64,000 nt of DNA from an uncultured Christensenellaceae bacterium (GCA_910586945.1 CAJULO010000003.1:33530-97529), one strand, 5' to 3'. Counted from the stretch's first letter, positions 9,399 to 17,159 are shown. A program made the numbers and translations. Notes: generated by a model not told the origin, from the letters alone.

Positions 9399-9427
9399 TT
9401 ATAAAAGAAAAAAAATATTCCATACTA
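9399..9427 (+). promoter_or_regulatory. Candidate SigG-type promoter of spoVAD
   Basis: CATACTA (9421-9427) matches the SigG -10 consensus exactly. TTATA (9399-9403), 17 nt upstream, is a partial match to the SigG -35. It lies 27 bp before the spoVAD start codon, as expected for a forespore gene. No SigA-type promoter is evident in the same gap. Confidence 0.5.
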
Positions 9428-9453
9428 CTATTAAATAGCTTTGAGGTGATGTT

Positions 9454-10461
9454 TTGAGAGTCGGAAATACAATTTTTTTCAAAAGCTGTCCCAAAATTAT
9501 AGCAACTGGAACAGTTTGTGGTCCTAAAGAATCTGCAGGAATTGCTGGGCAATATGTTGATATTCCCGCCCATGACGATATGTTTAAAGAAAAGACATTT
9601 GAACGAGCAGAACGCAAAATGCTTGAAACATCAGTAAATAAGGCAATGGAAAAACTCAATTTTACACATAAAGATATTGATATTTTATTTTCTGGTGATT
9701 TATTAAATCAGATAATATCGGCAAGTTTTACAGCACGAGCCTTGCAAGTTCCATATTTAGGTATATATAGTGCATGTTCCACTATGAGTGAGGGATTACT
9801 TCTTGCAGGAATGTCTATTGATGGGGGGTATGCCCAAAATATTGCCATTGCAACAGGAAGTCACTTTTCCAGTGCAGAGCGTCAATATCGTTTTCCCTTA
9901 GAACTTGGAAATACGCGTCCACCGCAATCGCAGTGGACAGTAACAGGAGCAGGTTGTGCCATTGTAAGTTCTATAAAGGATAAAGATGGTCCAGTTATTA
10001 CATCTGGCACAATTGGGCGAGTCATTGACTATGGAGTAAGTGATGCAAATAATATGGGGGCAGCAATGGCACCAGCTGCTGCGGATACTATTTTGCAATA
10101 TTGTAAAGATACAAACACAGTAGCAAGTAGTTTTGATCTTGTTTTGACAGGAGATTTAGGCGTGCTAGGGAGTAGAATTGTAAAAGATTTAGTTGCTGAT
10201 GGCGGACAAGATATTTTTAAAAATCATGTCGATTGTGGAGAAATCGTATATAAAGTCATTGAAGATGAATTTCAGGGTGGCAGTGGAGCAGGATGTAGTG
10301 CAGTGATATTAAACTCATATATTATGGATAAACTGCGTAAAAAAGAAATAAATAGAATTTTATTTGTAGCAACAGGAGCATTATTGTCCACTGTAAGTTC
10401 AGGACAAGGGGAAACAATACCTTGTATAGCACATGCTGTAACAATTGAAAATAGAGGGTAA
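9454..10461 (+). CDS. spoVAD: Stage V sporulation protein AD
   Basis: A 335-residue thiolase-fold protein. SpoVAD binds dipicolinic acid and, with SpoVAC and SpoVAE(b), moves it across the inner forespore membrane during spore maturation and germination. Typical segments are 'GTVCGPKESAG' at the N-terminus, 'GIYSACSTMSEGL' around the remnant nucleophile region, 'GSHFSSAERQYRFPLE' and 'GNTRPPQSQWTVTGAG'. The start is TTG at 9454, preceded by GAGGTGAT. spoVAE follows with a 4-bp gap. Upstream is copA rather than spoVAC, which is unusual. A SigG-like promoter is visible. Confidence 0.95.
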   Translation: MRVGNTIFFKSCPKIIATGTVCGPKESAGIAGQYVDIPAHDDMFKEKTFERAERKMLETSVNKAMEKLNFTHKDIDILFSGDLLNQIISASFTARALQVPYLGIYSACSTMSEGLLLAGMSIDGGYAQNIAIATGSHFSSAERQYRFPLELGNTRPPQSQWTVTGAGCAIVSSIKDKDGPVITSGTIGRVIDYGVSDANNMGAAMAPAAADTILQYCKDTNTVASSFDLVLTGDLGVLGSRIVKDLVADGGQDIFKNHVDCGEIVYKVIEDEFQGGSGAGCSAVILNSYIMDKLRKKEINRILFVATGALLSTVSSGQGETIPCIAHAVTIENRG

Positions 10462-10465
10462 AGAA

Positions 10466-10846
10466 ATGAATCAGTATTTAGATATTTTGTTGATGTTTGC
10501 AAAGGTATTCGTTGTGGGCGGAGCAATTTGTACAGTTGCACAAGTTTTAATCAATTTTACAAAGCTTACAAGTGGACGCATTTTAGTATTTTTTATGCTT
10601 GCAGGACTTTTTTTAGAGGCTATAGGTGTATATAATTATATTGTAGATTTTGCAGGCGCTGGAGCAACAGTACCAATTTGTGGGTTTGGATATTTACTTG
10701 CACGCGGAGCAATACAAGGTGCAAAAATTGGTCTTTTTAATGCATTTACAGGGGCCTTGACAGCAGCAAGCGCAGGTATAAGTGCAGCTGTAATTTTTGC
10801 ATTTATTGCAGGCCTAATATTTAGGTCAAAAACAAAGAAAAATTAG
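10466..10846 (+). CDS. spoVAE: Stage V sporulation protein AE (SpoVAEb type)
   Basis: A small membrane protein of the SpoVA family (126 residues from the ATG at 10466, which has GAGGG 8 nt upstream). It has about four hydrophobic helices and the motifs 'VGGAICTVAQVLI', 'FAGAGATVPICGFG' and 'TAASAGISAAVIFAF'. It is predicted to be part of the dipicolinic acid channel in the spore inner membrane, together with SpoVAD. SpoVAC and SpoVAEb are homologous to each other; the position after spoVAD favours SpoVAEb. It is the last gene of the operon and is followed by a terminator. Confidence 0.88.
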   Translation: MNQYLDILLMFAKVFVVGGAICTVAQVLINFTKLTSGRILVFFMLAGLFLEAIGVYNYIVDFAGAGATVPICGFGYLLARGAIQGAKIGLFNAFTGALTAASAGISAAVIFAFIAGLIFRSKTKKN

Positions 10847-10855
10847 TTATATATA

Positions 10856-10890
10856 GTTTATAGTGAAGACATTTGCTATAAACTTTTTTA
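10856..10890 (+). terminator. Terminator of spoVAD-spoVAE
   Basis: AGTTTATAG pairs with CTATAAACT around a 12-nt loop, followed by a T run. Confidence 0.75.
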
Positions 10891-10979
10891 TTTTTAAGAA
10901 GTATAAAAAAGTGGCAGGTATATTTTTAAATTTAGCTACATAGCATATATACTAAAATAAGAGCTAGGAGAAAAATACA

Positions 10980-11162
10980 ATGTCATTAACATTAAGCACA
11001 GTCTTTTCCAATATGGATGAACAAGATAAAGAACTCAATAGAGCAATAGCAAAAATAGCACTTTTAAAGGGAATAAATACTGCAGAGCGAAAAAAATTTG
11101 CAGTGCAAGAGCGTATACAAGAAGAAGGAAAAGTGATTGCAAAAAGATTAAGTAAGGTGTAA
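10980..11162 (+). CDS. Small uncharacterised protein upstream of uppP
   Basis: A 60-residue protein I do not recognise. It is charged and predicted largely helical, with no membrane segment, signal peptide or cysteine: an N-terminal 'TLSTVFSNMDEQDKELNRA' part is followed by a lysine/glutamate-rich helix. It is probably real, because AGGAG precedes the ATG with good spacing and the stop codon is one base before the uppP start codon, implying co-translation. A role connected to undecaprenyl phosphate recycling is only suggested by position. Confidence 0.6.
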   Translation: MSLTLSTVFSNMDEQDKELNRAIAKIALLKGINTAERKKFAVQERIQEEGKVIAKRLSKV

Positions 11163-11163
11163 A

Positions 11164-11949
11164 ATGCAAATTTGGCAAGCATTCATATTGGGAATAGTGC
11201 AAGGTGTAACAGAATTTTTACCGATATCCTCTAGTGGACATCTATTATTATTTGAGCAAATTTTAAATGTAAACACAGAAAATAGTGAATTGTTTTTAGG
11301 AATTATGTTACATGCTGGAACACTAGTAGCAGTTTGTTTTGTATACTATAAAAAACTAGTAGCATTACTTTTTAAAAATAAAAGAGGGCTAATTTTTTTA
11401 ATTATAGCGACAATACCAGCTGCTGTTGTTGGTTATTTTTTATCAGATTACATAGACAAGCTAATACAAGGTCGAATTGCATTGGCAATTGCATTTTTTA
11501 CTTCGGGTATACTGCTAATCATTGCTGAAGTTGTGCAAAAAAGAAGAAAAGAATTTACGAATACAGTTGGTATAAAAAGTAGTATTTTGATGGGGATAGG
11601 ACAAGCATTGGCAGTGCTTCCTGGAATATCGCGGAGTGGTAGTACATATGCAGCTGGAATTTGTAGTGGTTTGGACAAGCAAGCGGCACTTGATTTTTCA
11701 TTTATGATGAGTATACCCATTATTTTAGGAGCAATTTTCAATGAAATTTTAAAAATATGTACAGGAGCAACAAGTATAGCAATGCATTTACCCTTAACGA
11801 ATTTACTCATTGGTATGACGAGTGCAACAATTTTTGGAATTTTATCTATTAAACTCTATAAAACGATGGTATTAGCTGGTAAGTTTAAATATTTTGCAAT
11901 ATATTTAGTGATACTTGCTGGAGTTTTATTTTTCTTTCCTATTGTATAA
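11164..11949 (+). CDS. uppP: Undecaprenyl-diphosphatase (UppP/BacA)
   Basis: Integral membrane enzyme that dephosphorylates undecaprenyl diphosphate to recycle the lipid carrier for peptidoglycan and other wall glycans; it also confers bacitracin resistance. The 261 residues contain the family motifs 'GIVQGVTEFLPISSSGHL' at the N-terminus and 'PGISRSGSTYAAG' in the middle, which together form the active site. About seven to eight hydrophobic helices are visible. It is the second gene of a pair with the 60-residue protein upstream. Confidence 0.96.
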   Translation: MQIWQAFILGIVQGVTEFLPISSSGHLLLFEQILNVNTENSELFLGIMLHAGTLVAVCFVYYKKLVALLFKNKRGLIFLIIATIPAAVVGYFLSDYIDKLIQGRIALAIAFFTSGILLIIAEVVQKRRKEFTNTVGIKSSILMGIGQALAVLPGISRSGSTYAAGICSGLDKQAALDFSFMMSIPIILGAIFNEILKICTGATSIAMHLPLTNLLIGMTSATIFGILSIKLYKTMVLAGKFKYFAIYLVILAGVLFFFPIV

Positions 11950-11994
11950 AATGAGAAAAACTACACATGCTAGTGTATGTAGGAGGAAGATAAT

Positions 11995-12144
11995 ATGAAA
12001 TATAATTGCGGTGAAAACGCACCTAAAACAGCGACATACAAGGTTGTTGATAGTAAAGGTAAAGTTGTAGGCACAGTGCATTGTAAAAAAGGGGATAGTT
12101 TTCCACCTACAAGCACTTCAGGCTGTCATTACGAAATTGACTAG
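11995..12144 (+). CDS. Small protein, possibly YjzC-like
   Basis: A 49-residue reading frame with a strong AGGAGG ribosome site 9 nt before its ATG, directly followed by a terminator. The protein begins 'MKYNCGENAPKTATYKVVD' and contains 'KKGDSFPPT'. The pattern of G-x-x-AP followed by Y, then GD-x-FP resembles the YjzC family of tiny Firmicute proteins of unknown function, but this is recalled from memory and weak. It has three cysteines (5, 30 and 44), which could bind metal or stay free. Confidence 0.6.
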   Translation: MKYNCGENAPKTATYKVVDSKGKVVGTVHCKKGDSFPPTSTSGCHYEID

Positions 12145-12149
12145 TTGAA

Positions 12150-12190
12150 AAAAGAGCTTTTACAAATAAATTTGTAAAAGCTCTTTTTTT
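12150..12190 (+). terminator. Terminator after the 49-residue gene
   Basis: AAAGAGCTTTTACAAA pairs perfectly with TTTGTAAAAGCTCTTT around a TAAA loop, followed by more T. Confidence 0.9.
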
Positions 12191-12211
12191 ATATATTTTT
12201 ATGAAAAAGAG

Positions 12212-12240
12212 TTGCATTTTAAGAAAATTTTTGTTATACT
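12212..12240 (+). promoter_or_regulatory. SigA-type promoter of rplS
   Basis: TTGCAT (12212-12217), 17-nt spacer, TATACT (12235-12240). It gives a leader of about 65 nt before rplS. Confidence 0.75.
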
Positions 12241-12254
12241 AGATTTAGACTTCG

Positions 12255-12288
12255 AATGTTCCGCTTGCAATATTTGGCAATGAACATT
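12255..12288 (+). promoter_or_regulatory. Candidate ribosomal protein L19 leader hairpin
   Basis: In the rplS 5' leader AATGTTC (12255-12261) pairs with GAACATT (12282-12288), and inside it TTGC pairs with GCAA to make a two-tier hairpin. Low-GC Gram-positive bacteria are known to carry an autoregulatory L19 leader at this place. I assign it by position and structure, not by a covariance search. Confidence 0.5.
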
Positions 12289-12312
12289 TTGTAAACTAGG
12301 AGGGAATAAGTC

Positions 12313-12657
12313 ATGAAAGGTTTGATTGAAGCAATTGAAAAAGAAAATTTAAGAACAGATTTGCCATCATTTCAGGTTGGTGATACTGTAAAAGTAAGTG
12401 TAAAGGTTATTGAAGGAAGTAGAGAACGCATTCAAGCATTTGAAGGTGTTGTTATTGCCAAAAAGCATGGTGGTGTGCGCGAAACATTTACAGTACGCCG
12501 TCTATCATATGGAGTGGGCGTTGAAAGAACTTTTCCGTTATGTTCACCTAAAATTGCCGATATAAAGGTAATTCGTAAAGGTAAAGTTAGAAGAGCGAAA
12601 CTTTATTATTTGCGTGGTAGAACAGGTAAAGCTGCTAAAATTAAAGAAATTCGTTAA
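12313..12657 (+). CDS. rplS: Ribosomal protein bL19
   Basis: A 114-residue large-subunit protein located at the 30S-50S interface. Recognisable parts are 'PSFQVGDTVKVSVKVIEGSRERIQAFEGVVI', here cited only as the family's central SH3-like fold (residues about 19-50), and the basic C-terminal 'VRRAKLYYLRGRTGKAAKIKE'-like end. AGGAGGG precedes the ATG. It stands alone, without the usual rpsP-rimM-trmD genes upstream, and has its own promoter, leader and terminator. Confidence 0.97.
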   Translation: MKGLIEAIEKENLRTDLPSFQVGDTVKVSVKVIEGSRERIQAFEGVVIAKKHGGVRETFTVRRLSYGVGVERTFPLCSPKIADIKVIRKGKVRRAKLYYLRGRTGKAAKIKEIR

Positions 12658-12660
12658 TAA

Positions 12661-12693
12661 AAAAAAGAGCTAAATAAAGTAGCTCTTTTTTTT
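12661..12693. terminator. Bidirectional terminator between rplS and the convergent membrane protein gene
   Basis: AAAAAAGAGCT pairs with AGCTCTTTTTT. The A run on one side and the T run on the other allow it to work for both converging genes. Confidence 0.85.
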
Positions 12694-12793
12694 ATCAATT
12701 TAAACAAATATGCTTATGGCAAAAGTGTATATTCTATTTTTTTTAATATAGTTATAATTTTATAACTACTTGATTTTTTATACTATTATCCAT

Positions 12794-13282
12794 TTATGTT
12801 GGAGAAAATAATACCTCTCCTGCTAAATTGCTATTACCATCATAAAAGAAAATTTGCATTTTATCAACAGTATTTAAAAATTGAATCTCTGAAGCAAAAA
12901 ATTGTATTCCATTACAAGTCAATACCATTTTATGCTTTAAAATAATCTTTGCTTTATTTATGGAAAAACTAGTGTTTGTTTTGTCTCCTTCAAATGAAAT
13001 TACTTTTGATTTTGATGCAGAAAGCATAGTCATATTCCCCATAGACATAATATAAAAATTTTCTTTTTTATTGGCATAATCAACTTCAGAAAATGCTTTA
13101 TTAAATATTTCATTTTCACTACTTTCAAAATAATAGCGCTTATGGTTGAATTGTTGTATGTAATTATAACTGGGGTTGCTTACATTGATAAAGTGTGCAA
13201 CCAAAAAACCTAGAGCTGCTATTACAATTACAATCATTAAACTAGCAGTAAAAATTGTACTTATTTTTTTCTTTTTGCTCAT
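12794..13282 (-). CDS. Membrane-anchored protein of unknown function behind a double operator
   Basis: A 162-residue protein I do not recognise. It starts 'MSKKKKISTIF', followed by one hydrophobic helix (about residues 13-33), then a soluble domain of about 125 residues rich in beta-prone segments. This suits an inside-out orientation with an extracytoplasmic domain; there is no lipobox cysteine. The ATG at 13282 is chosen because a longer frame reading upstream would translate through the promoter and operators. The promoter at 13374-13402 is overlapped by palindromes identical in core to one in front of the ECF transporter operon, so this gene is probably repressed by the same regulator. 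Function in metal or haem handling is only inferred from that. Confidence 0.65.
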   Translation of the reverse strand: MSKKKKISTIFTASLMIVIVIAALGFLVAHFINVSNPSYNYIQQFNHKRYYFESSENEIFNKAFSEVDYANKKENFYIMSMGNMTMLSASKSKVISFEGDKTNTSFSINKAKIILKHKMVLTCNGIQFFASEIQFLNTVDKMQIFFYDGNSNLAGEVLFSPT

Positions 13283-13314
13283 AATGAAATTTTCCCTTTT
13301 ATATTTTTTATTAT

Positions 13315-13378
13315 AGTTCGCATAAGCGAACCACAAACTATATATATAAGTTCGCTTATGCGAACTTATATATATAGT
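13315..13378. promoter_or_regulatory. Two palindromic operators (GTTCGC-N4-GCGAAC)
   Basis: Site A (13315-13332) and site B (13348-13367) each contain GTTCGC and GCGAAC separated by 4 nt, in opposite orientation of the asymmetric centre (ATAA versus TTAT) and 34 bp apart centre to centre. Site B extends into a perfect 19-bp-arm palindrome (13337-13378). Site B overlaps the -10 box and start point of the minus-strand promoter and site A lies just downstream, the layout of a repressor operator. The same 20-bp palindrome recurs at 26862-26881. Confidence 0.75.
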
Positions 13379-13402
13379 ACTAAAAGAATAGAATAATGTC
13401 AA
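13374..13402 (-). promoter_or_regulatory. SigA-type promoter of the membrane-anchored protein gene
   Basis: On the minus strand TTGACA (13402-13397), 17-nt spacer, TACTAT (13379-13374). The -10 box is overlapped by the long palindrome around operator B. Confidence 0.7.
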
Positions 13403-13472
13403 GAAAATAATAGTAATAAATTACTATTATTTTGATAGGAATTTAAAAATTTTTTAAGATAAAATAAATCTA

Positions 13473-13500
13473 TTGACATTTAGCATAGTTAGGATATAAT
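13473..13500 (+). promoter_or_regulatory. SigA-type promoter of the acetyltransferase gene
   Basis: TTGACA (13473-13478), 16-nt spacer, TATAAT (13495-13500), followed 30 bp later by the start codon. Confidence 0.8.
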
Positions 13501-13529
13501 GATAGTAAATTATAGAGAGGAGTAGAACA

Positions 13530-14096
13530 ATGACAGAACTTGAAAAATTGGAAGCGGGGCTAGACTTTCAAGGAGGGGATCCAGAAATAGAAGCAACGCG
13601 AAAAGCATTAGCATTAAAAAAATGTGCCATTTATAATGCAATTGACCCATTAGATAAAAAGATAAGACGAGAAGCATTATGCGACTTGTTTGGAACAGTA
13701 GGTGAAAATGTTATTGTAGAGCAACCATTTCATTGTGATTATGGTAAAAATATTCATATTGGTAACAATGCATTTGCAAATTATAATGTAACAATTTTAG
13801 ATGTATCTCCGGTACATATTGGCAATAATGTTCTCATTGCACCACATGTTTTAATTACAACAGTAGGGCATCCACTTTCGCCAAAAGCTAGGTTGAAAGG
13901 TTTATGCACACATAAACCGATTGTTATAGAAGATAATGTTTGGATTGGTGGACATGTAACAATTTTGCCAGGGGTACGCATTGGCAAAAATAGTGTCGTT
14001 GCAGCAGGCGCTGTAGTGAATAAAGATGTACCAGCGAATGTTGTTGTAGCAGGTGTTCCAGCACGCGTGATTCGCACATTAGAAAATGATGTGTAA
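13530..14096 (+). CDS. maa: Maltose/galactoside-type O-acetyltransferase
   Basis: A 188-residue hexapeptide-repeat acetyltransferase of the LacA/Maa type, which moves the acetyl group of acetyl-CoA to a sugar hydroxyl. The N-terminal helical part (about 1-60) is followed by left-handed beta-helix repeats such as 'IHIGNNAFANYN' and 'VHIGNNVLIAPHV'. The conserved segment 'TVGHPLSPKAR' contains the catalytic histidine, and the C-terminal repeats are 'NVWIGGHVTILPGVRIGKNSVVAAGAVV'-like. Sugar specificity cannot be read from sequence. The ribosome site GAGAGGAG and a good promoter support the start. It is a single-gene unit with its own terminator. Confidence 0.9.
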   Translation: MTELEKLEAGLDFQGGDPEIEATRKALALKKCAIYNAIDPLDKKIRREALCDLFGTVGENVIVEQPFHCDYGKNIHIGNNAFANYNVTILDVSPVHIGNNVLIAPHVLITTVGHPLSPKARLKGLCTHKPIVIEDNVWIGGHVTILPGVRIGKNSVVAAGAVVNKDVPANVVVAGVPARVIRTLENDV

Positions 14097-14129
14097 AAAA
14101 AGAGTTCCAGCTATAGAACTCTTTTTTTT
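14094..14129 (+). terminator. Terminator of the acetyltransferase gene, probably bidirectional
   Basis: AAAAAAAGAGTTC pairs with GAACTCTTTTTTT around an 8-nt loop, flanked by A and T runs between convergent genes. Confidence 0.9.
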
Positions 14130-14182
14130 AATACCATTTTGAAAAAGGTTATTTGCAATGCAATATGAAAGATATTGATTTT

Positions 14183-15280
14183 TTAAACATTGAAACGAAA
14201 GACAATTACATCTCCATCTTGCACAATATAATCCTTTCCTTCTAGACGCACTTTTCCTTTTTCTTTTGCAGCTGTCATACTTCCACATTCGACAAGCGTT
14301 TCATATTGTATAACTTCTGCACGAATAAATCCTTTTGCAAAGTCTGTGTGTATTTTTCCAGCTGCCTCTGGTGCTTTTGTCCCTGTAGTAATTGTCCAAG
14401 CACGCGTCTCTTTTTCACCGGAAGTAATATAACTGATAAGACCTAAAAGTGCATATGACTTTTTAATGAGTTTTGCAAGACCACTTTCATCTATACCAAG
14501 TTCTTGTAAAAAAAGTTGTGCTTCTTCTGGTGGCATGTTAGAGAGTTCTTCTTCTGTTTTTGCACAAATCACTAAAATTTGTGCATTTTCAGTAGCAGCA
14601 TATTCCTGCACTTTCTGCACAAGAGGAAGTTCTTGTTCTGATTTGCCCATATCGCGTTCTGCAATATTTGTTGCATATAAGACAGGTTTTGCCGTCAATA
14701 AAAACAAATTCTTTAAAATAGACTCTTCTTCTGGAGTACAGTGCAAAGTTCTAGCAGGTTGCTCTGCTTCTAAATGTTTTAAAAGTTTTTCATAAAAGGT
14801 ATATTCTTCTACTGTTTTTTTATCGCCCGTTTTAACGGCATTTTTTTGTTTCAACATCTTCTTTTGTAAACTATCTATATCTGCTAAAATCAATTCTAGA
14901 TTGATTGTGGTAATATCACGGATAGGGTCAATACTATTTTCAATATGTGTAATATTTTCATCTTCAAAACAACGAACGGTATGTATAATGGCATCAACTT
15001 CGCGGATGTGTGATAGAAATTTATTGCCCAATCCTTCACCTCTCGAAGCACCTTTCACGAGACCAGCAATATCTACAAATTCAATCGTTGCAGGAATGAT
15101 TTTTTTACAATTATTTAGTTTTGCAAGAGTATCTAATCTGCTATCAGGTACAGCAACCATACCGACATTTGGTTCAATTGTACAAAATGGATAGTTTGCA
15201 GACTCTGCACCAGCATGCGTAATTGCATTAAATAATGTAGATTTACCAACATTTGGTAATCCAACAACACCTAACTTCAT
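14183..15280 (-). CDS. ychF: Ribosome-binding ATPase YchF
   Basis: A universally conserved Obg-family P-loop NTPase that prefers ATP and binds ribosomes. The 365 residues contain the G1 motif 'GLPNVGKST' (about 8-16), 'DIAGLVKGASRGEGLGN' for switch II/G3, an altered G4 ('YATNIAE'), and a C-terminal TGS domain ending in 'DGDVIVFRFNV'. The ATG at 15280 is preferred over in-frame GTG codons upstream because AGGTGG sits at the right distance and the family begins 'MKLGVVGLPN'. It is divergent from argS. Confidence 0.96.
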   Translation of the reverse strand: MKLGVVGLPNVGKSTLFNAITHAGAESANYPFCTIEPNVGMVAVPDSRLDTLAKLNNCKKIIPATIEFVDIAGLVKGASRGEGLGNKFLSHIREVDAIIHTVRCFEDENITHIENSIDPIRDITTINLELILADIDSLQKKMLKQKNAVKTGDKKTVEEYTFYEKLLKHLEAEQPARTLHCTPEEESILKNLFLLTAKPVLYATNIAERDMGKSEQELPLVQKVQEYAATENAQILVICAKTEEELSNMPPEEAQLFLQELGIDESGLAKLIKKSYALLGLISYITSGEKETRAWTITTGTKAPEAAGKIHTDFAKGFIRAEVIQYETLVECGSMTAAKEKGKVRLEGKDYIVQDGDVIVFRFNV

Positions 15281-15313
15281 ATTCAACACCACCTAAATAC
15301 TTTTTTTGCATCT

Positions 15314-15342
15314 ATTATAAACGATTTATCCAAAAAATACAA
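15314..15342 (-). promoter_or_regulatory. SigA-type promoter of ychF
   Basis: On the minus strand TTGTAT (15342-15337), 17-nt spacer, TATAAT (15319-15314). Confidence 0.7.
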
Positions 15343-15370
15343 AAAAAATATGCGTAAAAGTAAAAAAAAG

Positions 15371-15399
15371 TTGCTTAAAAATGATAATCATGCTATAAT
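15371..15399 (+). promoter_or_regulatory. SigA-type promoter of argS
   Basis: TTGCTT (15371-15376), 17-nt spacer, TATAAT (15394-15399). The short leader before argS leaves no room for a T-box. Confidence 0.75.
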
Positions 15400-15446
15400 T
15401 TAAGCAAATATCGTTTACACATTTTTAGCTATAGTTGAGGAGAAAT

Positions 15447-17159
15447 ATGGATTTTAAAAAATATATTGCACAAAATATTATTTTGGATGGTATCAATGAA
15501 GAGGAAATTTATGCACTTGTAACTGTGGCAGCAAATTCCAGTTTTGGAGATTTTGCCTTGCCTTGTTTTACATTAGCAGTCCGCTTAAATGAAAAGCCTT
15601 TTACATTGGCTAAACAAATTGCACAACGCTATCCAAAAGACCAAATTGTTTGCGAAGTTGAAGATACAAAAGGATATGTCAATTTTAAAATCAATCGCGA
15701 ATATTGGACAAAAGTTACTCTTACTAAAATTTTGACGGAAGGCGATGAATATGGCTCTTCAAAAATAGGGGAAGGCAAAACGATTTGTATTGATTATTCC
15801 TCTATCAATATTGCGAAACCTTTTCATATAGGACATTTATCTACAACAGTTTTGGGAAGTTGTCTATACAAAATCTATAAATTTTTAGGATATACTGTTG
15901 TTGGAATCAACTATTTAGGGGATTATGGTACACAGTTTGGTAAGCTTGTCTATGCATTTGAAAAATGGGGGGATCCAGCTTTAATTGCTACAGGCGGATT
16001 GCGTACCATCAATGACTTATATGTTAAATTTCACAAACAGGCAAAACTAGATGCAAGTTTAGAGGAAAAAGCAAGGGAATACTCTAAAAAAATAGAGGAA
16101 GGAGATAGTCGTTGTGTCTCTATATACGAAACTTTAAAGGCAATTACTTTAAAGGAAGTAACTGCAATATATAAAAATTTAAATGTGGAATTTGATGATT
16201 GGTTGGGAGAAAGTCATTTTATTGCGAAAGTACCAGATGTCGTAAAAGAACTTGATTCCATGCATTTATTGACAGAAAATGATGGAGCAAAAATTGTAGA
16301 TTTAGCAGAACATAATATGCCACCAGCACTTATTTTGCGTTCAGATGGAGCATCATTATATCTCACAAGAGATATTGCAGCAGCAGAATATCGTAAAGAA
16401 AAATATAATTTTGATAAGTCACTCTATGTTGTTGCATATCAACAAAATCTGCATTTTAAACAGCTCTTTAAAGTATTGGAACTTATGGACAAAAATTGGG
16501 TGGGAGACATGCAACATATTGCCTATGGAATGGTATCTATAGAGGGAATGTCTATGTCCACACGAAATGGTGTTGTCATCTATTTAGAGGATGTGATTAC
16601 CCAATGTATCTGTAAAGCGGAAAGTATAATACAGGCTAAAAATCCAGATTTGCCAGACTTAGCAGAGGTAGCACGCAAAATTGGACTAGGTGCAGTTATT
16701 TTTTCTGTTGTCAATATGAATCGAATAAAAGATGTTGTCTTTTCCTATGATAAAATTTTGAATTTTGAAGGAGAAACTGCTTGCTATGTGCAATATACAT
16801 GTGCTAGAGCAAATAGTATTTTAGAAAAGGGCAATATCACTTTACAGGAAAAAAATTCTATAATTTATCTATTAAAGCGTCTAGAATCAGATGATATTTC
16901 AAATACAGAATTTGATTTAATTAAAAAGTTATCTGAATTTCCAAGTATTTTGCAAATGACACTTGAAAAGCATGAACCTTGTTTTGTAACACGGTATGCT
17001 ATAACCGTGGCACAACTTTTTAATAAGTTCTATATGGAATCGCCCATTTTGAATGCCAATAGTTATACCACATATCGCTTAGCATTGACGCAGGCAACCT
17101 TGACAACCTTGACAAATGCTTTAATGCTTTTGGGTATTGAAGTCCCTAAAAAAATGTAG
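15447..17159 (+). CDS. argS: Arginyl-tRNA synthetase
   Basis: Class I synthetase charging tRNA-Arg. The 570-residue protein has the N-terminal Add-1 domain and the HIGH-type motif in 'NIAKPFHIGHLSTT' (about 122-135). 'NYLGDYGTQFGKL' and 'SDGASLYLTRDIAAAEYR' follow, then the KMSKS-equivalent 'MSMSTRNG' near 370 and the C-terminal DALR anticodon-binding domain. The ATG at 15447 follows GAGGAG closely; the family start 'MDFKKYIAQNI' fits. It has its own promoter and is divergent from ychF. Confidence 0.97.
   Translation: MDFKKYIAQNIILDGINEEEIYALVTVAANSSFGDFALPCFTLAVRLNEKPFTLAKQIAQRYPKDQIVCEVEDTKGYVNFKINREYWTKVTLTKILTEGDEYGSSKIGEGKTICIDYSSINIAKPFHIGHLSTTVLGSCLYKIYKFLGYTVVGINYLGDYGTQFGKLVYAFEKWGDPALIATGGLRTINDLYVKFHKQAKLDASLEEKAREYSKKIEEGDSRCVSIYETLKAITLKEVTAIYKNLNVEFDDWLGESHFIAKVPDVVKELDSMHLLTENDGAKIVDLAEHNMPPALILRSDGASLYLTRDIAAAEYRKEKYNFDKSLYVVAYQQNLHFKQLFKVLELMDKNWVGDMQHIAYGMVSIEGMSMSTRNGVVIYLEDVITQCICKAESIIQAKNPDLPDLAEVARKIGLGAVIFSVVNMNRIKDVVFSYDKILNFEGETACYVQYTCARANSILEKGNITLQEKNSIIYLLKRLESDDISNTEFDLIKKLSEFPSILQMTLEKHEPCFVTRYAITVAQLFNKFYMESPILNANSYTTYRLALTQATLTTLTNALMLLGIEVPKKM

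Noticed and set aside
15377..15393. Fur-box-like ATGATAATCAT inside the argS promoter
   Set aside because: It is only a short partial match, and an iron-dependent arginyl-tRNA synthetase makes little sense; chance in AT-rich DNA is likely.
15400..15446. Possible T-box before argS (also considered before proS)
   Set aside because: The leaders are too short and have no specifier stem or the conserved T-box sequence.
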